Source: JAMORN01 sp027063545 [NCBI: bacterium]
Lineage (GTDB): Bacteria > JAMORN01
Direction: 5' to 3'
Length of the DNA: 11,665 nucleotides
Assembly (NCBI GenBank): GCA_027063545.1
Contig: JAMORN010000042.1
Location: forward strand, 1 to 11,665
Shown here piece after piece: positions 7,265-11,665 of the stretch. The notes beneath the pieces were generated by a model, which saw only the letters and a list, made by a program, of their open reading frames with translations, was not told the origin of the DNA and made no database searches. Position 1 is the stretch's first letter; every line of letters starts with the position of its first letter. The position numbers and the translations under genes were made by a program.

Positions 7265-7289
7265 TATTATCTTGATAGGACTTGGGTGT

Positions 7290-7295
7290 AGGGGG
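7290..7295 (+). promoter_or_regulatory. G-rich Shine-Dalgarno (AGGGGG) for holA
   Basis: AGGGGG lies 8 nt before the ATG at 7304 and supports that start. It ends an unusually G-rich run (about 7278-7295, with GG, GGG and GGGGG tracts) in a window that is otherwise A/T dominated. The 39-bp gap is the largest within the plus-strand cluster. Confidence 0.65.
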
Positions 7296-7303
7296 ATTTT
7301 TTT

Positions 7304-8281
7304 ATGAAAAAATACTTTTTTTATGGAGAAAATTTTATAGATAGAGAACAGGCAATATTAGATTTAATAAAAGAGGAAAAAATAAAGGAAGGTATTGTCA
7401 AATTACATGGTGATGAAGATATAACATGGTATGATGTTATAGAAAAAATAGAATCTTCTGGAGGACTTTTTTCGACATTAAATTTACTATGGGTAAGAAA
7501 TATAGAGTCTATAAAGAATCCGAAGGGCTCAAAAAATGTAGAGGATGAGTTTATTGATTTTTTAGAGAAGAATTTTGATTTACCAATAATTTTGGTTCTT
7601 GAAGCTACTAAAATAGATAAAAGAAAGAAGTTGTATAAATATATTTTAAGGAATTTTAAGGTTGAAAAGGAATTTAAATGGCCTTATGAAAATCAAATAT
7701 TAAAATGGATAGAGGAAAAAGCAAAAAAGAAGGGGTTGATTCTTGATCAAGAGAGTTTATACTATATTGCTATTTCAAGTTCTATTTATGAAATAGATAA
7801 AGAATTAGAAAAGATTAAAATTTTTGCAGAGGATCTAGATGGAAATATAACAAAGGATTTTTTAATAGAGGTTATAGGTCTTCATAAAATTGAATCAGTT
7901 TATTCTTTGCAGGATGCTATAATTGATAAAAATATAAATAGGTTTTTAAGAATTTATGATAATTTAGTTAGAAATGGCGAGAATATTCATACAATATTTT
8001 ATGTAATAACATCTACCTTTGAAAGACTTTTATATATATCTGTAAATCTGAATAAATCTGTAAAAGATATTGGTAAAGAACTTGGAATTCCATTTTTCAT
8101 TATTGCTTCAAAAAAATGGATAGATAAAGTAAAAAAATATCATTCTTCTGAAAATATAATAGAGACATTAACTAATCTAAATAATCTAGAATTTGCCTTT
8201 AAAACAGGCTATATCAAAAATTTGAATGTAGGCCTAGAAAGTATAATATTGGATTATTTAAATGGAGAATCTAAATTTTAA
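7304..8281 (+). CDS. holA: DNA polymerase III delta subunit
   Basis: The delta subunit opens the beta sliding clamp as part of the clamp loader during chromosome replication. The 325 residues match the family. The AAA+-like N-terminal region (about 1-135) has YFFYGENFIDREQAI (4-18, replacing a working P-loop), GLFSTLNLLWVRNIE (54-68) and VLEATKIDKRKKLYK (98-112), which is the family's hydrophobic-strand plus K.DKRKKLYK signature. A helical middle domain follows (about 136-195), then the collar domain beginning near VYSLQDAI (199-206). No Walker A is expected in delta. The start is supported by AGGGGG 8 nt upstream. The last 20 nt overlap the next gene, indicating coupled translation with two envelope-type genes that have no obvious link to replication. 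Confidence 0.93.
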   Translation: MKKYFFYGENFIDREQAILDLIKEEKIKEGIVKLHGDEDITWYDVIEKIESSGGLFSTLNLLWVRNIESIKNPKGSKNVEDEFIDFLEKNFDLPIILVLEATKIDKRKKLYKYILRNFKVEKEFKWPYENQILKWIEEKAKKKGLILDQESLYYIAISSSIYEIDKELEKIKIFAEDLDGNITKDFLIEVIGLHKIESVYSLQDAIIDKNINRFLRIYDNLVRNGENIHTIFYVITSTFERLLYISVNLNKSVKDIGKELGIPFFIIASKKWIDKVKKYHSSENIIETLTNLNNLEFAFKTGYIKNLNVGLESIILDYLNGESKF

Positions 8282-9089
8282 TTTGTTCTCTAGTTTTGAA
8301 TTTTATCGTCATTTTTCTAATGGGTACAATATTTTTAATCAAGATGGCGTCTTTAGTGTATGGAAAAAAAATATTTATAAAAAATTATATTTAGGTATAT
8401 ATGGATTTTACAGTATTTATTTCTATAATCTAAGCTTTACTGACCTTTTTAAGAAGTATGATATAATTGAATTTGTGGATCTTTTTAATAAAATAGATGA
8501 GAAAGATTTTAAATACACCACATATACAGAGTGGAATTTTAGTTTTATTGATTATAAAAAAGATACTCTTTTCAAAAATATACCTAAAAGAAAAAAACAA
8601 TATATAGAGAAATATTTAAAGTTAGAGAAAAAAGGAGAGATCCTTTTTATAAAGGAGAATAATATAAATATATTCAAAGAAATACAAAAAGAACATGAAA
8701 GTATTTTAGGATATAAAGGTTTTCCTATTAGTATTTTAAAAAATTTTTTAAAAGAAGATTATACGGATATGTTTTATCTTAAATATAAGGACAAAGTTGT
8801 ATCTTCAGTTATTTTATTTAAAGAAGATAAAAAGATTTATTATTTTTTAAATGTTAGTAACTTAATAGTTAGAAAAATTCATGGTTTAGGTGATTTTCTA
8901 TTATATAAGCTTATTACATACTATAAGAATGAAAACAGTATTTTTATGTTAGGTCATACACCTCTATATAATAAATCTTTACTTAATTATAAACTAAATT
9001 TTGCTACAGATAATTTTAATTTTAAGATCTATAAGATTTTTAAGAATAGATTTTGGTATAGTTTATTTAAACTAAAAGAGAAAATATGA
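8262..9089 (+). CDS. GNAT/FemAB-like (BioF2-type) acyl- or aminoacyl-transferase, putative
   Basis: 275 residues with no signal peptide or membrane helix. The C-terminal half resembles the GNAT_6/FemAB type of acyltransferase: a helix near IPKRKKQYIEKYLK (107-120), paired strands MFYLKYKDKVVSSVILFKEDKKIYYFLNVSN (170-200), the glycine-containing turn and helix HGLGDFLLYKLITYY (207-221), then FMLGHTPLYNKSLLNYKLNF (228-247), which is where such proteins have 'FDFGG...LxxFKxxFG'. Family members attach amino acids or acyl groups to cell-wall precursors or surface glycans. The substrate here is unknown, and the N-terminal third matches nothing I recognise. The ATG lies inside the end of holA (20-nt overlap), and the gene ends in an ATGA overlap with the glycosyltransferase, suggesting both act on the same surface polymer. 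The family assignment is moderate. Confidence 0.55.
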   Translation: MENLNFNLFSSFEFYRHFSNGYNIFNQDGVFSVWKKNIYKKLYLGIYGFYSIYFYNLSFTDLFKKYDIIEFVDLFNKIDEKDFKYTTYTEWNFSFIDYKKDTLFKNIPKRKKQYIEKYLKLEKKGEILFIKENNINIFKEIQKEHESILGYKGFPISILKNFLKEDYTDMFYLKYKDKVVSSVILFKEDKKIYYFLNVSNLIVRKIHGLGDFLLYKLITYYKNENSIFMLGHTPLYNKSLLNYKLNFATDNFNFKIYKIFKNRFWYSLFKLKEKI

Positions 9090-10219
9090 GAATTTTAGAA
9101 GTAATAAATGGAGTATCAATACATTCTACACTATGGGTTGAAGCTTTATATAAAAAAGGATATGATGTTTATGTATTTTTCCCTGATGAAGAATACAAAA
9201 TGGGTAGTCTTATCCCTAAAGAAAGAATCTTTTATTCATCTTTTTTAAAGTATAGATATAAAAATAAACTTTTTAGATATCTAAATTGGGGTTTTGAATT
9301 ATATAAAATTTATAAAAAGATAAAACCAGATATTATTCATATACAACTTGAACAATACTCTATGATATTTTTTGTTATGGATATAATAAGAAAATTTATG
9401 TTAGATTTTAAAGAGGTAAAACTTGTTTTTTCTTTAATGGGAGCCCAAACTTATTATGATATGCATCTAGCAAAGTATAAAAGTTTTATGTTTAAATATG
9501 CTATAAAAAAAAGTAAATTTGTTACCTATGATAGTATGAAAATGGAAAGTTTTTTAAGAGATTTTTTAAAAGAGGATTTTAAAGAAGAAAAAATGCATGA
9601 AATATTTTGGGGTGTTGATACAAAAAATTTAGATAAAGTTTTATATAGAGATAAATATAATCTAAGAGAAAAATTTAAAATAGATAAAAATAAATTCATT
9701 GTATTGTCAATAAGAAATTCTTTACCTAATTATAATTTAAAAATAATAGCCCAAACAGCAAAACTACTGGAAGATAGAGATGATATAGAATTTATATTTA
9801 TAGGAAGAGGAGACTTTAAGGAAGTAAAAACTATTACAAAAAATTTAGGAAATGTGAGAGTATTCGGCTTATTAAGAGGAGAGGACTATTTTAATATAAT
9901 TTATTCTAGTGATGTTGTTGTTTCTATACCTACATTTGATTCTATATCTTTGAGTGTTTTAGAATCTTTATATTTATCAAAACCTGTAATTTCAAGTAAA
10001 ATAGAGGATTTAGAGGAGTTTTTACTTGATAATGAAGTAATATTTCTTGATAAATTAACACCTAACAATCTTAAAGAAAAAATTTTATATATTAAAGATA
10101 ATTATAATAAACTCTCTAAAAACTTAAATAATTGGCGAAAAACTTTTAGAGAAAAGATAGATTTTTATGAGAACTTAGAAAAACTTGAGGAGTTATTTAA
10201 ACAAATTTTAAAATCTTAA
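9086..10219 (+). CDS. GT4-like (GT-B fold) glycosyltransferase
   Basis: Predicted to transfer a sugar from a nucleotide-sugar donor to a surface glycan or lipid acceptor at the inner face of the cytoplasmic membrane. The N-terminal acceptor half begins MRILEVINGV and has the WVEALYKKGYDVYVF helix-strand (17-31) and KPDIIHIQ (80-87). The linker IFWGVDTKNL (173-182) opens the donor half, with FIVLSIRNSL (204-213), FIFIGRGDF (236-244) and VRVFGLLRGEDYFNIIYSSDVVVSIP (257-282). The acceptor-phosphate EX7E motif appears as Asp285...Glu293 in DSISLSVLESLYLSKPVISS (285-304), with Asp in place of the first Glu. The 377-residue length is normal. The start overlaps the stop of the preceding GNAT-like gene (ATGA). 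Which polysaccharide it serves cannot be told. Confidence 0.85.
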   Translation: MRILEVINGVSIHSTLWVEALYKKGYDVYVFFPDEEYKMGSLIPKERIFYSSFLKYRYKNKLFRYLNWGFELYKIYKKIKPDIIHIQLEQYSMIFFVMDIIRKFMLDFKEVKLVFSLMGAQTYYDMHLAKYKSFMFKYAIKKSKFVTYDSMKMESFLRDFLKEDFKEEKMHEIFWGVDTKNLDKVLYRDKYNLREKFKIDKNKFIVLSIRNSLPNYNLKIIAQTAKLLEDRDDIEFIFIGRGDFKEVKTITKNLGNVRVFGLLRGEDYFNIIYSSDVVVSIPTFDSISLSVLESLYLSKPVISSKIEDLEEFLLDNEVIFLDKLTPNNLKEKILYIKDNYNKLSKNLNNWRKTFREKIDFYENLEKLEELFKQILKS

Positions 10220-10226
10220 AAAAAAT

Positions 10227-10232
10227 AGGAGG
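10227..10232 (+). promoter_or_regulatory. Consensus Shine-Dalgarno AGGAGG for the 62-aa gene
   Basis: A full AGGAGG lies 5 nt before the ATG at 10238 and is the strongest ribosome site in the window. It argues that the short downstream ORF is genuinely translated, probably well. Confidence 0.75.
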
Positions 10233-10237
10233 TTAAA

Positions 10238-10426
10238 ATGGGAAAAAAGAAAGAGATTTATGGATATCTTTTTAATAGAATTGAAGAGATTGGTGGTCAA
10301 AAAATGCAGCATATAGGATTTGAACCTGAAGAAGGTGATTTTGGAACAATGTTAGAGGAATTTGTACCTAATATAGGTGATAAATTAAAGGTTAAGGTTA
10401 TATTTGAGGTTTTGGAAAAAGAGTAG
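10238..10426 (+). CDS. Conserved-looking small acidic protein, function unknown (62 aa)
   Basis: I do not recognise this family. It begins with a basic MGKKK, has a Glu/Asp-rich middle (IGFEPEEGDFGTMLEEF, 26-42) and ends in alternating hydrophobic/charged residues (KLKVKVIFEVLEKE, 49-62) that predict a beta-strand, as in small OB- or S1-like proteins. It has no cysteine, no signal peptide and no membrane segment. The perfect AGGAGG at 5 nt spacing and its composition make it a credible gene despite its size. It follows the glycosyltransferase by 18 nt and is the last gene of the plus-strand cluster. Its final 29 bp overlap, tail-to-tail, the end of the DUF72 gene. Confidence 0.75.
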   Translation: MGKKKEIYGYLFNRIEEIGGQKMQHIGFEPEEGDFGTMLEEFVPNIGDKLKVKVIFEVLEKE

Positions 10427-11144
10427 AATTACAATTTTTTAATATATTTATAGTTAATATAGCATCTTTTATAGCATTTTCTGTATTATTAAATGATATA
10501 ATAATATTTTTTGCTAAATAACCTTTATTTATAAAATCTTCTAATTCCTTTTTTGTATAAGAGGAACTATAAAGTTTTCTATTACCATGTAGTCTTATAT
10601 ATAAAAACTCTTTTTCTATATTATATATCTTACTCCAATTTTTATATTTTGGGAAAGAGGGTAAAACAACATTTAATTTATTTGCCTTAAAAAACTCCTT
10701 TTCATTGTCCCAATTTTTTTCCCTTACTTCAAAAAATGGCATTATTGAATTGCTTTGAAAAAATTCATTTATTTTAAGGATTTTTTCTTTATTATATTCT
10801 TTAGGCGAAAATTTAGGTGGAAATTGTACAAGAATACCTAAGAGTTTATCATTTAGTTTTTCTTTTAATATAAGATGGTGGGAGAGAATATTAAAATCTA
10901 ACTCTTTTTTGTGTGTTATTTCTTTATATATTTTAAAAACATAGTAAAGAGGTTTTTTTCTATATGTATAGAGAGAGTTTTTTGAAATAAGTTTATAAAA
11001 TGAAGAATTAATTTCTACAAAATTGAAAAAATTTGAATAATATTCTAAAAATTTATGTCTTTTTAAAGTGGTTGGATAAAAACTTCCAATCCATGATGTA
11101 TAAAAATAACCTGCTGTTCCAATAAAAAAATTTTTTTTACCCAT
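10398..11144 (-). CDS. DUF72 (YecE-like) TIM-barrel protein
   Basis: The 248 residues cover the full DUF72 family, a TIM-barrel fold of unknown biochemical role found across bacteria and archaea. Signatures appear in order: IGTAGYFYTSWIGSFYP (8-24), FVEINSSFY (42-50), LLGILVQFPPKF (101-112), FFEVREKNW (137-145), YIRLHGN (182-188) and the late FNNT (218-221), where most relatives have FNN(D/T). Structural comparisons of the family have suggested nuclease- or isomerase-like sites, but no activity is agreed. The start overlaps the end of the upstream TPR gene by 8 nt (ATGGGTAA), so the two are probably co-translated, and no Shine-Dalgarno is visible. The 3' end overlaps the 62-aa gene on the other strand by 29 bp. 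The C-terminus (LFPKPQI) is short and polar. Confidence 0.9.
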   Translation of the reverse strand: MGKKNFFIGTAGYFYTSWIGSFYPTTLKRHKFLEYYSNFFNFVEINSSFYKLISKNSLYTYRKKPLYYVFKIYKEITHKKELDFNILSHHLILKEKLNDKLLGILVQFPPKFSPKEYNKEKILKINEFFQSNSIMPFFEVREKNWDNEKEFFKANKLNVVLPSFPKYKNWSKIYNIEKEFLYIRLHGNRKLYSSSYTKKELEDFINKGYLAKNIIISFNNTENAIKDAILTINILKNCNSTLFPKPQI

Positions 11145-11665
11145 TTTTTATTTTTGATAAAAAGTATTTAGTTAGAGGTATATCATTATTTTCTATACTT
11201 AACTTTGCAAATATTGGAAAAAGATAAGAAGGAGGATTTTTGTCTAGTTCTAATAGTTTTTTCATATATAAATATCCATTTTTATAGTCATTAAGAAAGA
11301 ATAAACTTCTTATTATACCTTCAAGAGATTTAATTTGTTCCAATTTTATATTTATAGGAACCTCAAATTTAACTAGATTATTTTCAATAAGATTTAGTGA
11401 TTTTTCAAATTCTTCTTTAGCATCTTTGAATCTGTTTGCTTTTAAAAGAATCAAGCCTTTAAAGTTAAATAATATAGGATTTTTATCCTCTATTTCTAAA
11501 CTTTTATCTATATATCTTAATGAGTTTTCTATATTTTTGTTATATAAGAGCTCAATATATGAGAGATAGTAATAAACCATGTGAAGATATGAAAAAATAG
11601 TATTAAAATAATTTTTATTTATCTTAGAAATTAAATCAAGAAGTGTATTTTGAGCCTCTTTTATC
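11137..11665 (-). CDS. TPR-repeat protein, N-terminus beyond the window
   Basis: The frame stays open from the stop at 11137-11139 to the window edge (11664 is the last whole codon), giving 175 visible residues. The ATG at 11578-11580 is therefore probably internal: the 28 codons upstream of it contain no stop, encode helix-like sequence (EAQNTLLDLISKINKNYF) and continue the same helical pattern, and the ATG has no Shine-Dalgarno. The repeats are classical TPR. One clear unit is NPILFNFKGLILLKANRFKD followed by AKEEFEKSL, with the Gly, Ala and Leu consensus positions, and another is NSLRYIDKSLEIEDKNP. TPR arrays mediate protein-protein contacts, and the partner is unknown. No signal peptide can be judged because the N-terminus is missing. 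The DUF72 gene follows with an 8-nt overlap. Confidence 0.75.
   Translation of the reverse strand, partial: IKEAQNTLLDLISKINKNYFNTIFSYLHMVYYYLSYIELLYNKNIENSLRYIDKSLEIEDKNPILFNFKGLILLKANRFKDAKEEFEKSLNLIENNLVKFEVPINIKLEQIKSLEGIIRSLFFLNDYKNGYLYMKKLLELDKNPPSYLFPIFAKLSIENNDIPLTKYFLSKIKNG

Noticed and set aside
7252-7280. Inverted repeat TCCTAT...ATAGGA spanning the end of the FGE-like gene, considered as a terminator before holA
   Set aside because: The 17-nt loop and 6-bp stem are weak and no T-run follows the right arm; the T-run lies in the loop.
1-11665. tRNA, rRNA, CRISPR, transposase, phage or toxin-antitoxin elements
   Set aside because: No cloverleaf-like GC-rich stretch, regular repeats or mobile-element motif was seen on either strand, and coding density leaves no room for them.

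Overview
The window is a compact, very AT-rich (clearly under 30% G+C by eye) bacterial chromosomal segment, almost entirely coding and rich in Lys, Ile, Asn, Phe and Tyr codons. TGA is a real stop (the 4-nt ATGA junction at 9086-9089), so the standard bacterial code fits. An exported metallopeptidase-like protein with a YPNPF-type C-terminal module, and an SppA with a long beta-barrel-like extension, suggest a Gram-negative-type envelope. An uncultured low-GC lineage near the FCB group or WOR-3/Cloacimonadota-like bacteria would fit. That is an inference from protein style, not a phylogenetic placement.

Layout: bases 1-57 hold a possible tail of an upstream plus-strand gene. Next comes a minus-strand PAS-GGDEF diguanylate cyclase (122-1147). 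It diverges, across a 49-bp spacer, from a nearly gapless plus-strand cluster of nine genes (1197-10426). In order these are murB (peptidoglycan precursor synthesis), an Sfp-type phosphopantetheinyl transferase, a barrel-extended SppA, an MXAN_6640-like putative metallopeptidase with a secretion-type tail, an exported FGE/SUMF1-fold protein lacking one catalytic cysteine, holA (DNA polymerase III delta), a GNAT/FemAB-like protein, a GT4-like glycosyltransferase and a 62-aa acidic protein with a consensus Shine-Dalgarno. The last gene meets, tail-to-tail with a 29-bp overlap, a minus-strand pair: a TPR protein cut by the right edge, followed by a DUF72 gene that overlaps it by 8 bp.

How the genes may work together: gene spacing (39 nt down to overlaps of 4, 8 and 20 nt) implies long polycistronic messages. 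The plus-strand cluster mixes housekeeping genes (murB, PPTase, holA) with envelope and surface functions. The three consecutive exported proteins (SppA, metallopeptidase-like, FGE-like) are the most distinctive block and could form a surface or periplasmic protein-processing module. Co-location is the only support for that. I see no tRNA, rRNA, CRISPR array, insertion sequence, phage gene or recognisable defence system, and no gene-free stretch longer than about 65 bp. The window reads mainly as ordinary core genome with a few unusual protein architectures, and I did not find a convincing wholly new system.
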